Assembly: GCF_001941975.2 (NCBI RefSeq) | Contig: NZ_CP146991.1 | Location: 2,882,501 to 2,946,500, forward strand | DNA length: 64,000 nucleotides | Reading direction: 5' to 3' | Source of the DNA: Sporomusa sphaeroides DSM 2875 | GTDB lineage: Bacteria; Bacillota; Negativicutes; Sporomusales; Sporomusaceae | Shown here: piece by piece, positions 53,415 through 62,522 of the stretch | Layout of the letters: the number at the start of each line of letters is the position of its first letter | How positions within the stretch are numbered: position 1 is the stretch's first letter | Position numbers and translations under genes: made by a program | Notes under the pieces: model-generated | What the model was told of the DNA's origin: nothing | Seen by the model: only the letters and a program-made list of their open reading frames with translations | Database searches by the model: none

Positions 53415-54577
53415 AGCTCAGTGACATTATACGGTCTGAGCTGCGGGCGCTGTTTGGCTCCAAATCGCCTGCCGCCGTGCTGCTGTTTGGCATACCCATA
53501 CTCTATAGTATTTTTTTTGGGTGCGCCTATAGCAGCAATGTCGTAAAATATGTGCCCACCGTCATTTACGATCAGGACCAGACAACAGCCAGCCGGACAT
53601 TAATCCAAGCCTATATTGATTCGGAGAAATATGAGGTGGTCGCTCAGGTAAGGACCCAGGAAGAGCTGGAGCAGTTGCTGCATGAAAACAAAGCGCTGGT
53701 TGCCGTCTCCATTCCGCCCAAATTTGCGCAAAATATCAAACTGGGTATGGCTTCCGAAATTCTGATCCAAACGAACTCGACCAATGTCATGTTTGCCAAT
53801 GCCGCAATCTCCTCCAGTCAGGAGATTATCCAGACATTTTCGGCGGCGACCGGCCAAAAGCTATTGGAAGCGCTCAATCAAATGCCGGCTCAGGCCCTGC
53901 ACACCGCTGCCCCGGTCAAATTGGGAATAAGAATTCTCAACAATCCGACCATTGCCTACACTAATTTTATGCTGCCCGGCTTAGTGGCAAATGGCCTGCA
54001 AATCGCAATTCTATTAGTAGCAGGCACTTTGATCGTTAAAGAATACGGGAACCTTTCCCGCTGGCAAGGAACTTCGTCGACGACAATCGTTATCGGTAAG
54101 CTACTGCCCTGCTGGCTGTGCGCGATCGGTTCCTTTCTGGCATACTTAGCTGTTATCATCCTCTTTTTCAATGTATCGTACCGGGGAGGAGTTTTCTTCG
54201 ACCTATTCTTTTTGGGCGCTGCCTTTACCTTTCTCGTTGTCAGCATCAGTCTTTTCTTTTCCGCCATTGTCCGCAATGAAGTGGAAGCCTTGCAGATGCC
54301 GTTACTGTATATTATGCCCGGACTGTTGTACAGCGGCCTCAGTTGGCCCGCTTGGGCGATGGGTGATTTTGCCCGGGTCTTTTCCGCCTTCATGCCGCTC
54401 ACCTACATGGCAGACAGCCTGCGCGATTTGCTGCTGGCAGGCTATTCACCGGCCCTGCTGCAAAATATCCTGATTATGTTTGCCGGCGGCAGTGTCCTCA
54501 ACCTAATTACCATGCTGGTCTTTAACCACCGCCGGAAAAAGCTCCGGTTCAAGACCGTAAAGGAGGCAGCCCTATGA
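53411..54577 (+). CDS. ABC-2 type permease (YbhR/YbhS-like), first copy
   Basis: Membrane permease of 388 aa: one N-terminal helix (SPAAVLLFGIPILYSIFFG), a large extracytoplasmic loop (~45-175, VIYDQDQTTASRTLIQA) and five C-terminal helices (~180-375). The C-terminal AGYSPALLQN segment is shared with the second permease. It is coupled by four-base overlaps to both neighbours. No ATP-binding protein is encoded in this unit, so the motor must come from elsewhere. Confidence 0.9.
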   Translation: MKLSDIIRSELRALFGSKSPAAVLLFGIPILYSIFFGCAYSSNVVKYVPTVIYDQDQTTASRTLIQAYIDSEKYEVVAQVRTQEELEQLLHENKALVAVSIPPKFAQNIKLGMASEILIQTNSTNVMFANAAISSSQEIIQTFSAATGQKLLEALNQMPAQALHTAAPVKLGIRILNNPTIAYTNFMLPGLVANGLQIAILLVAGTLIVKEYGNLSRWQGTSSTTIVIGKLLPCWLCAIGSFLAYLAVIILFFNVSYRGGVFFDLFFLGAAFTFLVVSISLFFSAIVRNEVEALQMPLLYIMPGLLYSGLSWPAWAMGDFARVFSAFMPLTYMADSLRDLLLAGYSPALLQNILIMFAGGSVLNLITMLVFNHRRKKLRFKTVKEAAL

Positions 54578-55740
54578 GCTGGCGGCAAATATGGAAACGG
54601 GAAATTCGCCAGATGTTCCTTGCGGACTGCAGGCGAGCCATCCTGCTTTTCGGAGCGCCTTTGGCTTACCTGCTCTTATTCAGCTTACTCTATGGCACAC
54701 ATACCATAAAAGCGGTTCCCCTGGTTATCTATGATGAGGATCAGACGCAGTTCAGCCGTACGCTTATCCAAGCCTTTGATGACTCCGAACGGTTCCGGAT
54801 TGTTGACTATGTCGTATCACAGGATGATATGGAACAGACCCTGCGCGAAAAAGCAGTGTACGCAGCCGTGCACATTCCGAAAAAGTTTGCCCAGGACGCC
54901 AAGTCGGGACGGTCTGCTACGGTTCTCTTACTAACCGATGGCGCCAACATTCTCATTGCCAATACGGTAACTACAGCCGCTCAGGAAATTTTGGCCGGCT
55001 TTGCCAGAGAAACCGGCGCAAAACTGGCTGAAATAAACACTGGGCAAATGCCCACGATGGCAGCCAACAAAACAGCTCCTGTCGAGCTTCGTTTACGGGT
55101 GCTCAACAACCCGACGCAAAGCTATCTGTCCTTCTTTGTCCTGGGATTAGCCATGGCTGCCCTGCAGCAGGGTATTTTCCTGGCAGTCGGTGCCAGTATC
55201 CAAAATGAATATCAGCCTCCAGGCGAAGTAAGCTACACCCATCCCTGGACAATTGTCATCAAGCTTTTTCCTTACTGGCTTTCGGGTACACTCGCTTTCT
55301 TTATTACCTTAGCCGCTGCCACCCAACTATTTGGCATTCCCGGCAAAGCCTCTATATTTAGCTTGCTTCTGCTAGCGGTGACCTTCACTTTTGCAGCCGT
55401 TGCCTTTAGCGCTTTGCTTGCCTCCATCTGCAATTCTGAACTAACCTTTACCAGATTATCGATAGCCTATACCGTTCCGGCTTTCGTATTGTCCGGCTAC
55501 ACCTGGCCGCTGGAAGCCATGGACAGGATCGGGACCGTTCTATATTATGCCTTCCCCCTGTCTTATTTTTCCAATGTTGTCCGCGAGCTAATGCTTGCCG
55601 GCTATTCACCCCTGCTCTACCGGAACAGCCTTATTTTATTGCTAGGCGGAGCATTTTTCATTGCTATGGCAGTGGTATGTCACAGCCGGAGAATCAGGCA
55701 TTGTCATAACATGGAAGCTGGCAAGCCGTATCAAGCGTAG
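54574..55740 (+). CDS. ABC-2 type permease (YbhR/YbhS-like), second copy
   Basis: Paralogue of the preceding permease, also 388 aa with the same topology (VIYDEDQTQFSRTLIQAF in the loop, FPLSYFSNVVRELMLAGYSP near the end). The pair probably forms a heterodimeric channel working with the lipoprotein adaptor. It is the last gene of the TetR-controlled unit, followed by a strong terminator. Substrate unknown; drugs or dyes are typical for relatives. Confidence 0.9.
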   Translation: MSWRQIWKREIRQMFLADCRRAILLFGAPLAYLLLFSLLYGTHTIKAVPLVIYDEDQTQFSRTLIQAFDDSERFRIVDYVVSQDDMEQTLREKAVYAAVHIPKKFAQDAKSGRSATVLLLTDGANILIANTVTTAAQEILAGFARETGAKLAEINTGQMPTMAANKTAPVELRLRVLNNPTQSYLSFFVLGLAMAALQQGIFLAVGASIQNEYQPPGEVSYTHPWTIVIKLFPYWLSGTLAFFITLAAATQLFGIPGKASIFSLLLLAVTFTFAAVAFSALLASICNSELTFTRLSIAYTVPAFVLSGYTWPLEAMDRIGTVLYYAFPLSYFSNVVRELMLAGYSPLLYRNSLILLLGGAFFIAMAVVCHSRRIRHCHNMEAGKPYQA

Positions 55741-55751
55741 TCATGCGCGCA

Positions 55752-55787
55752 CAGCCGCCTTCACCAGCCGAAGGCGGCTTTTTTATT
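55752..55787 (+). terminator. Terminator of the efflux unit
   Basis: AGCCGCCTTC pairs with GAAGGCGGCT, followed by TTTTTT. Confidence 0.93.
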
Positions 55788-56031
55788 TCTCTCGCTGTGC
55801 TTCATATTTATATACTTTTTACTGCCCAACTGGGTTCCGGCAACGTGGCAAAGGCGAGTACAGACCAACATTATTATAGTGTTTTTTACTCTGATTAGAA
55901 CGCAAGGTTATATAGCAAACTAAAGCAAACTGAACCATTGTTCAATTACGTGGGAAATGATGTCTAAAGAAAAGAATTACTACAACTACTGAGCTTTATA
56001 AAATATGAACTTTGGCAAAGGATGATTAGCT

Positions 56032-58668
56032 ATGCAGCAATATGTAATCTTCTTTAACCAGATTAACCGTTCGAGTCTGCCTTTAGTTGGTGGAAAGGGA
56101 GCGAATTTAGGCGAGATGACGCAGGCTGGCTTTCCTGTTCCCAGTGGTTTTTGTGTTACCACACTTGCATACCGGGACTTTGTTGCTACCAGCTCGGCAA
56201 TGGAGGCGTTTTTTGCGAAATTAAGCAATATCGACACTTCTGACTTACATCAGGTCAGGGAAATAGGCCAAGGTATACGGGAGCATTTGCAGCAAGTAGC
56301 AATCCCGGGGAAAATTACGGCTGAAATTCTCCATGCCTGGGAAAAAACAGGGACAGAAAATTACTATGCCGTCCGTTCCAGTGCGACAGCCGAAGATTTG
56401 CCCAATGCCTCTTTTGCCGGACAGCAGGATACTTATTTGAACATTAAAGGTCAGGAAGAACTGCTGACACATGTCCGCAAATGCTGGGCCTCGTTATTTA
56501 CCGACCGGGCCATTGTTTACCGGACCAAAAATGGCTTTGACCACCGGGAAGTCTATCTGTCGATTGTCATTCAACAAATGGTGATTCCGGAAGTTTCCGG
56601 GATCATGTTCACCGCTGACCCAGTGAACGGCAATCGAACCGTTGTTTCCATCGACGCAAGTTTTGGCTTAGGCGAAGCGCTGGTGTCCGGCTTGGTAACG
56701 GCCGATTTATACAAAGTAAAAGATCATGTCATTCTCAACAAGAAAATAGCGCGGAAAAAATTGGCCATTTATGCCGTGCCGGAGGGCGGCACAGTCACGC
56801 AGGAACTGCCAGCCGCACAACAAGAACAGCAAGTACTGACAGATAGTCAAATCATTGACATGGCCGGATTAGGCAAAAAAATTGAAAAGCACTATGGCCA
56901 GCCGCAGGATATCGAATTCTGTGTTGCCCAAAATGAGTGTTATATCGTGCAAAGCCGGCCCATTACCACGCTGTATCCCTTGCCGGATATGCCCCAGCAG
57001 CCGGTACGTGTTATGCTGTCCTTCGGCCATGCCCAAATGATGACCGATGCCTTTAAGCCGTTGGGGCTGTCGGTATTACAAAACATGGTCTCACAGCGGC
57101 TCTTCAAAGCTGCGGGCGGCAGAATCTTCCTTGATCTGTCGGATATTCTTCACAATAAACTGGCCCGTCTGATTTTCCCGAAGGTATTGAGCAATGCCGA
57201 TGAAGCCATGAGCCGTGCAATTGATGTTGTCATTAAACGTCCCGAGTTTCTTAAAGGAAGACAGCTGCGGGAGGCAGATGCAGTGAACGCTTCCACTGTG
57301 GGAAAAATATTGATGCCGGTCATGAAGCAGGTTTGGATAATCCTTCGCAGCGGCGACCCGAAAGCAGGCAGAGAGCATGTTGACAAATTCATGCAACAGC
57401 ATATGGCCCAGACTCGTCAGGCGCTATGCGGAGTCCAGGGGGCAGAACGGATTAAAGCGGTAAAAAAACAATGTGATTCTATTTTCACAGAGCTTATTCC
57501 CAACATTGGGCCTTATCTGCTGGCAGGCCTTCTTGCCAATGTCTTGCTGAAAAAAATATGCATCCGTAAGTTTGGCAATCAGACTGAGGTGGATCTATTA
57601 AATAAATCGCTTCCCGGCAATGTCACAAGCGAAATGGGACTGGCGCTTGGGGACCTGGCCGACAAAGTGCGGGACTTGCCGGATGTTCAGGAATATCTTA
57701 AGGTGGCCGAGGATCAGAGCTTTTTCAGCAGACTGGATGAGGTGCCGGGCGGCAGACAATGCAAAGCCGAGTTTGCAGCATTTATTGATAAATATGGCAT
57801 GAGATGTCCCGGCGAAATTGACATTACCACACCTCGCTGGTATGAAACCCCGACACGCCTGACCTCCGCTATTTTCAGCAATATCCAAAGCCTAAAGCCC
57901 GGTGAACATAGAGAGCGGTTTGCGCGGGGGGAAAAGGAAGCGGCAGAAGCCGCCCGGCGGATTTTGCAGGCCGAAACAGGAAGATTAACATCGAAACCGG
58001 TTTCCCGGCTGATTAACGTATACCGGAATTTAGGCGGACTCAGGGAACATCACAAATTCCTGCTGATTAGTGTCATGGGAGAATGCAAACAAGCCATTTT
58101 GGCGGAAGCCCGGCAAATGGCAGCAACAGGTATTCTGGAGCAGGCGGAAGATAGCTATTATCTAACTTTGGACGAATTGTACCAGCTTTTACAAGGCAAT
58201 ATGGCTAAACCGGTTACTGAATTGGTTGCCCGGCGCAAAGCGCAATACCAGCGGTATCAGGAGTTAAAACCACCGCGCGTTATGACAAGCGAGGGCGAAA
58301 TTGTCGTAGTTCCGCCACGCAGAGATCATATTCCGTTAGGAGCCTTGCTGGGCAGCCCGGTATCGGCCGGGGTCGCCGAAGGGATAGCCCGCGTCATTCT
58401 CAGACCGGAGGAGGCCGTGTTAAAGGCCGGTGAAATTCTTGTCGCCCCCCATACCGACCCGGGCTGGACACCTTTATTTCAGTCAGCCATTGCCATTGTT
58501 ACGGAGGTTGGCGGATTAATGACCCACGGGGCGGTTGTGGCCAGGGAATATGGTATTCCGGCCGTAGTGGGAGTTGATGAGGCAACAACGCTGATTAAAA
58601 ACGGTGAACGCATACGGGTTGACGGTACGCAGGGCCTGATTGAATTTCTAAGCACGCCAAATGAATAA
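56032..58668 (+). CDS. rph: Rifampicin phosphotransferase (rifamycin-inactivating)
   Basis: Dikinase-type enzyme (878 aa) that uses ATP to phosphorylate rifamycins, giving AMP and phosphate. The ATP-grasp domain (~1-315) has LVGGKGANLGEM, YAVRSSATAEDLPNASFAGQ and YIVQSRPITTLYP. The central rifamycin-binding domain spans ~325-760 (MCRCPGEIDITTPRW-like region around RCPGEIDI). The C-terminal swivelling domain carries catalytic His832 in GGLMTHGAVVAREYG. Length and order fit RPH (about 867 aa) and exclude a PEP synthase, which has a different C-terminal catalytic domain. It overlaps the MFS exporter by eight bases. Known RPH relatives give high-level rifampicin resistance; activity here is inferred. 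Confidence 0.9.
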   Translation: MQQYVIFFNQINRSSLPLVGGKGANLGEMTQAGFPVPSGFCVTTLAYRDFVATSSAMEAFFAKLSNIDTSDLHQVREIGQGIREHLQQVAIPGKITAEILHAWEKTGTENYYAVRSSATAEDLPNASFAGQQDTYLNIKGQEELLTHVRKCWASLFTDRAIVYRTKNGFDHREVYLSIVIQQMVIPEVSGIMFTADPVNGNRTVVSIDASFGLGEALVSGLVTADLYKVKDHVILNKKIARKKLAIYAVPEGGTVTQELPAAQQEQQVLTDSQIIDMAGLGKKIEKHYGQPQDIEFCVAQNECYIVQSRPITTLYPLPDMPQQPVRVMLSFGHAQMMTDAFKPLGLSVLQNMVSQRLFKAAGGRIFLDLSDILHNKLARLIFPKVLSNADEAMSRAIDVVIKRPEFLKGRQLREADAVNASTVGKILMPVMKQVWIILRSGDPKAGREHVDKFMQQHMAQTRQALCGVQGAERIKAVKKQCDSIFTELIPNIGPYLLAGLLANVLLKKICIRKFGNQTEVDLLNKSLPGNVTSEMGLALGDLADKVRDLPDVQEYLKVAEDQSFFSRLDEVPGGRQCKAEFAAFIDKYGMRCPGEIDITTPRWYETPTRLTSAIFSNIQSLKPGEHRERFARGEKEAAEAARRILQAETGRLTSKPVSRLINVYRNLGGLREHHKFLLISVMGECKQAILAEARQMAATGILEQAEDSYYLTLDELYQLLQGNMAKPVTELVARRKAQYQRYQELKPPRVMTSEGEIVVVPPRRDHIPLGALLGSPVSAGVAEGIARVILRPEEAVLKAGEILVAPHTDPGWTPLFQSAIAIVTEVGGLMTHGAVVAREYGIPAVVGVDEATTLIKNGERIRVDGTQGLIEFLSTPNE

Positions 58669-60010
58669 CCGCTGGTTTGTTTTCACAGGCGTGCTGTTGG
58701 GCGTAACTGCGCATATGACCATGCAAACACTTGTGGCAACCATTCTGCCGGCTATCTCGGCACAATTAGGCGACTCTCATTTATACAGCTGGGTATTTAC
58801 CGGCTACTTACTCATGTCGACGATTACAGTTCCTTTATTCTCTAAGCTCGCCGACCTCTATGGCTATAAATTGTCTTTCTTGCTGGGCTTGCTATTGTTT
58901 CTGTTTGCATCACTGCTGTGCGGCCTGGCCTCGTCACTGGCTTTTCTTGTGGGCGCCCGGTTGGTACAGGGGATTGGCGCCGGCATGATCGCGCCTGTTA
59001 CCATGGCGCTGATCAGTATGTTGTTTCCACTCACGAAAGAGCGCGCCAAAGCCATGAGTTTGTTTGCGGCCGTACAGATGTTGTCAAATGTCCTGGGCCC
59101 GATACTAGGTGGTGTGATCGCCGCAACCTTAGGTTGGTCTGTCGCTTTTTTCATGGTTGCTCCTTTATGTGTGATTTCGTTTGTCATTATTTATTTTTGT
59201 CAGTTCGGCCCCGTGCCCGGACGAGGGGAAACGAAACCGAGAGTGGATTATGCCGGAGCTTTTCTGCTTGGTGGTGCCATTGCCGCTTTTACTCAAACCT
59301 GGAGCCTGTTTGAGCAAACGGGCTGGACATTCACCACAACCCTCCTGTTAGCAACCAGTGTGATCATGATCATTCTCCTCGTGCGGCAAGAAAAAAGACA
59401 TCCTGATCCCATTCTCTCGCAAGCCATGCTGCGTATTCCACAAGTTTCCCTGTCCAGTCTGAGTGCCTTACTGGCAGGAATATTAAACTTTGGCACCATT
59501 TTCATTTTGCCGCTATTTTCGGTTGCCACCTTTGCCAATGATCCTGCGAAAAGTTCTTACTTCTTACTGCCTTTTACCGTTGGCGTGAGTATCGGAGCCA
59601 TAGCATCAGGCTTCCTGCTGCAGAAGATTTCCTATCAGTCTCTGGCGCAAATAAGCTGGTGCTTTGCTATAGCAGGCTTTAGTGGAATTGGCTTGGCAGG
59701 TGCGTTAACCCTGCCTGTTTTTTGGTCCTTTCTCTTTGCCGTCAGCATTGGCTGCGGCATTGGCAGTTTGATGCCCACCTTCCTTTTGCCGGCACAAAAT
59801 GCCGTAAAGGAAAACCAGCAGGCAACTGTCAGCGGACTAATCCAGATCAGCCGCAACATTGGCGGAACAATCGGTATTCCTTTATTGACAAGCCTCCTGG
59901 TATTTACCCGAAGTTTGCAGCAGGAAGCCTTGCAGTACGGTATTGTATTTTTCACACTGGCATTGTTAAGTTGTCTTGGCTTTGCTGTAGGCAGCAAGCT
60001 TAAAGTGTAA
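58661..60010 (+). CDS. MFS multidrug exporter (DHA2/EmrB-like)
   Basis: Proton-driven efflux protein of 449 aa with 12 or more hydrophobic segments. The antiporter motifs are visible: loop 2-3 FSKLADLYGYKLSF, motif C ASLLCGLASSLAFLVGARLV and QMLSNVLGPILGGVIAATLG, with RLVQGIGAGMIAPV before it. It overlaps rph by eight bases, so the two are translationally coupled and may together handle rifamycins or a similar compound. The substrate cannot be read from sequence. Confidence 0.9.
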   Translation: MNNRWFVFTGVLLGVTAHMTMQTLVATILPAISAQLGDSHLYSWVFTGYLLMSTITVPLFSKLADLYGYKLSFLLGLLLFLFASLLCGLASSLAFLVGARLVQGIGAGMIAPVTMALISMLFPLTKERAKAMSLFAAVQMLSNVLGPILGGVIAATLGWSVAFFMVAPLCVISFVIIYFCQFGPVPGRGETKPRVDYAGAFLLGGAIAAFTQTWSLFEQTGWTFTTTLLLATSVIMIILLVRQEKRHPDPILSQAMLRIPQVSLSSLSALLAGILNFGTIFILPLFSVATFANDPAKSSYFLLPFTVGVSIGAIASGFLLQKISYQSLAQISWCFAIAGFSGIGLAGALTLPVFWSFLFAVSIGCGIGSLMPTFLLPAQNAVKENQQATVSGLIQISRNIGGTIGIPLLTSLLVFTRSLQQEALQYGIVFFTLALLSCLGFAVGSKLKV

Positions 60011-60045
60011 ATTATAAAGTAAGCATGGGGACGTAAATTTTGCTT

Positions 60046-60108
60046 CGTAAACATACAAAACCGTTCAACCTACAGCAAAGTAAAGTTGAACAGTTTTGTA
60101 TGTTTACG
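60046..60108. repeat. Long near-perfect inverted repeat after the MFS gene
   Basis: 24-bp arms (CGTAAACATACAAAACCGTT... at 60046 and its complement ending at 60108) differ at one position and enclose a 15-base loop. There is no T-run on either strand. It may be a terminator or processing hairpin, or a miniature inverted-repeat element. Confidence 0.65.
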
Positions 60109-60180
60109 CTAAAAATGTGAATCTATATATTTATGTACATTTTACAATTGTTCAATTTTTATCTGTTCTTAATAATAACC

Positions 60181-60654
60181 TTATTCATAGTATTTTCCCG
60201 TAATATCAAGTATCTGTATCTGAATGACTGCTGTTCCATTAACCATATTTTCCGGCAAGGCCTTTTGGGCAAGCTGCGGCGTGTATTTTTTTACGATCTC
60301 TATAAGAACTTCTCGCTTATGCTCGATATCTTCAACTAAGCTGGCTTTGCCGGAAAGAATCACACTTTGATATTTTGTGTTTGTGTCGCAAGGCTTTCCC
60401 TCTGGATCAAGCCGCAAACTATCCATTTCATAAACGGTCATGCATACACAGGGATTGGCCTTGATATTGCCTATTTTCTGACCTTTCGGCAGACCGTGAA
60501 CATAAATGGAACCGTTATAATACAGGTAGTGAACAGGGATAACATAAGGTGTCCCGTCATCATTAAGAGTAGCAAGACTCCCCATTGCTGTTCGAACCAG
60601 TAGTTCCTTGATTGCGACCTCTGTCAGCATATGCGTTTTCATTCTGTATTGCAT
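60181..60654 (-). CDS. Pyridoxamine 5'-phosphate oxidase-like flavin-binding protein
   Basis: Split-barrel flavin-binding protein of ~157 aa. Motifs are GSLATLNDDGTPYVIPVHYL, YVHGLPKGQKIGNIKANPCV and SVILSGKASLVED, as in the NimA/PNPOx-like group. The start is ATG 60654, directly after GAGGAGG; the longer frame to 60723 would include that site. It is divergent from a MocR-type regulator, a pairing typical for regulated PLP/flavin functions. Reaction and substrate unknown; nitroreductase-like (NimA) activity is one possibility. Confidence 0.85.
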   Translation of the reverse strand: MQYRMKTHMLTEVAIKELLVRTAMGSLATLNDDGTPYVIPVHYLYYNGSIYVHGLPKGQKIGNIKANPCVCMTVYEMDSLRLDPEGKPCDTNTKYQSVILSGKASLVEDIEHKREVLIEIVKKYTPQLAQKALPENMVNGTAVIQIQILDITGKYYE

Positions 60655-60694
60655 AATTTCCTCCTCTAATTGTTTACTTTGGTATGCATTATAC

Positions 60695-60723
60695 GTTATA
60701 ATTGCTTCTGTCAAAAGTGTCAA
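60695..60723 (-). promoter_or_regulatory. Promoter with direct repeat, PNPOx-like gene
   Basis: TTGACA (60718-60723) and TATAAC (60695-60700) are 17 bases apart. A second TTGACA at 60709-60714 makes a direct repeat with nine-base periodicity, the kind of site MocR/PdxR proteins bind. Confidence 0.6.
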
Positions 60724-60762
60724 TTATTTATATATTAATGGGTACAATTTAGAGGTGAATAG

Positions 60763-62181
60763 ATGCTACTGCTAGATAAAAACACAGATACGCCATTATA
60801 TATGCAAATTTATAATCAATTTAAAAATAGAATAGTATCTGGCGAGTTGGGTGAAGGAAGTGTACTTCCACCAATAAGAATACTGGCAAAAACACTGCTG
60901 GTTGCAAGAAACACTGTTGAAAGTGCCTATCAGCAGCTTTGCTCAGAAGGATATGTAGAGGCCAGGATGGGCAGTGGTTATAAAGTACAGAAGGTAGAGG
61001 TGAAAAATGGTATTAAGCCGTATTTAAACCGTACTGATTTTAAACAAACGACTTCTCAGGAACAGGCGCATAGACAAGAGGCAGCTCATATAGAACGGTA
61101 CAATTTTCAGTATGGCAGACTGGATTTTTCAAACTTTCCGCTCCGTATATGGCGCAAATTACTGAATCAGGTATTATTGTCCGATGATATTGTCCGTATA
61201 ACTGCTTATAACGAGAAAAAGGGAGATTGGGAGCTTAGGATACAAATTATGAACTATCTTGCTGAATCAAGAGGTGTGGTTTGCAAACCAGAACAAATCA
61301 TTCTTTGCTCTGGGGCTATGTCAGCCTTGCGCTTAGTTTGTCAATTACTAATGCAAGATATAAAAACTGCCGCTGTGGAAGAACCCTGCTACGATAGTGC
61401 CAGAGAAATTTTAATAAATCATAACTATCAGGTTGTTCCTATTGGGCTACAGAGCGATGGCCTTCATCTGGATCAATTACAAAACTCCAACGCCAAAATG
61501 CTCTACACCACTCCTTCACATCAGTTTCCGACCGGTATTGTAATGCCTATCAATAAAAGACTCCAGCTGTTAGAATGGGCCTATACCAATCATACTTACA
61601 TTATTGAAGACGATTATGACAGCGAGCTGCGCTATAATAGCAGACCCATTCCTTCTATCCATTCACTTGATAAAAAAAACCGTGTTATTTATATAAACAG
61701 TTTTTCCAAGGCACTTGCTCCCGGCTTACGAATGGGGTTTGTTGTTGTACCGGAAGTATTGCTGGATAAATACCATGCCAATTTTGCAAATTACCATTGT
61801 TCTATTCCTTGGCTTGAGCAGAAGGTAATGTATTATTTTATCCAGCAAGGACACTGGAACAGACTTCTTAATAAAATATCTGTATCCAATAAAAGAAAAC
61901 ATGATACACTCATCAATACCATTAGCGAACAACTGGGCGAGCATGTAAAAATATATGGAAAAAACGCCGGTTTGCATATTCTGTTGGAAGTCAATAATGG
62001 AATGTCAGAAAAGGAACTAATCGAATCAGCCCAAAAAGCGGATGTGAAAGTTTACCCGGTATCTGATTATTGGATGAACGTACAAAACTACTCGAATAAT
62101 ATGGTTCTGATCGGGTATAGCAGTCTATCAGAGGAAGAAATCGTTTTGGGTATCAAACAACTGTCTTTAGCTTGGTTGTAG
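60763..62181 (+). CDS. MocR/PdxR-type regulator (GntR HTH fused to aminotransferase)
   Basis: Transcriptional regulator of 472 aa. The GntR winged helix (~1-75) includes YNQFKNRIVSGELGEGSVLP and VARNTVESAYQQLCSEGYVE. The class I aminotransferase-like domain (~110-472) keeps the PLP lysine in YINSFSKALAPGLRMGFV and NDYDSELRY-like EDDYDSELRY. GAGGTG precedes the ATG. It is divergent from the PNPOx-like gene, its likely target, and may sense PLP or an amino compound. No pdxS/pdxT genes are nearby. Confidence 0.92.
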   Translation: MLLLDKNTDTPLYMQIYNQFKNRIVSGELGEGSVLPPIRILAKTLLVARNTVESAYQQLCSEGYVEARMGSGYKVQKVEVKNGIKPYLNRTDFKQTTSQEQAHRQEAAHIERYNFQYGRLDFSNFPLRIWRKLLNQVLLSDDIVRITAYNEKKGDWELRIQIMNYLAESRGVVCKPEQIILCSGAMSALRLVCQLLMQDIKTAAVEEPCYDSAREILINHNYQVVPIGLQSDGLHLDQLQNSNAKMLYTTPSHQFPTGIVMPINKRLQLLEWAYTNHTYIIEDDYDSELRYNSRPIPSIHSLDKKNRVIYINSFSKALAPGLRMGFVVVPEVLLDKYHANFANYHCSIPWLEQKVMYYFIQQGHWNRLLNKISVSNKRKHDTLINTISEQLGEHVKIYGKNAGLHILLEVNNGMSEKELIESAQKADVKVYPVSDYWMNVQNYSNNMVLIGYSSLSEEEIVLGIKQLSLAWL

Positions 62182-62251
62182 GCTGCTCCCTCTATTTATG
62201 AATTTTATTTTTTTGAACCCGCAAGGAACAACATAAGCGAAGTTTACATAA

Positions 62252-62294
62252 ATATAGCTATGCCGCCGGCTATTAACCTGCGACATAGCTATAT
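62252..62294 (+). terminator. Stem-loop after the MocR gene
   Basis: ATATAGCTATG (62252-62262) and CATAGCTATAT (62284-62294) form a perfect 11-bp AT-rich stem without a T-run. Confidence 0.5.
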
Positions 62295-62300
62295 CCCTAA

Positions 62301-62346
62301 TGGCGATCCCGTAGGATTCGAACCTGCTATCTTTTGATTCGTAGTC
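62301..62346 (-). pseudogene. Displaced 3' half of a tRNA (tRNA-Arg-like), candidate attachment site
   Basis: On the minus strand CTACGAA (anticodon-loop-like, anticodon ACG) is followed by a variable-loop stretch, GCAGGTTCGAATCCTAC (T-arm with one mismatch) and an acceptor-like end finishing CCA. No matching 5' half (D-arm or acceptor strand) exists upstream, and the acceptor is one base short, so this is not an intact tRNA. Such 3' halves are left at the far end of elements integrated in tRNA genes. Confidence 0.55.
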
Positions 62347-62484
62347 GCGCAAAGGCTCCATATTACGCTTCAAAACGCCACGGATATGGAAAGTCGTCAT
62401 ATTTCGTCACAGACCGTTACAGAACTTTTCAGCGACAATGCTGTACGTTAGTCCGATAAATAAAATCATAAATTCTACCAAGAT

Positions 62485-62519
62485 ACCCGCCATACCTTTT
62501 TTGGCGGGTCTTATTTTTT
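62485..62519 (+). terminator. Terminator facing the helicase gene
   Basis: ACCCGCCA (62485-62492) pairs with TGGCGGGT (62502-62509), followed by CTTATTTTTT on the plus strand. It ends four bases before the convergent helicase stop codon. Confidence 0.75.
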
Positions 62520-62522
62520 GAC

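Noticed and set aside
62301..62346. Intact tRNA gene
   Set aside because: Only the anticodon-loop-to-3' half is recognisable, the anticodon stem does not pair, the T-stem has a mismatch and the acceptor is one base short.
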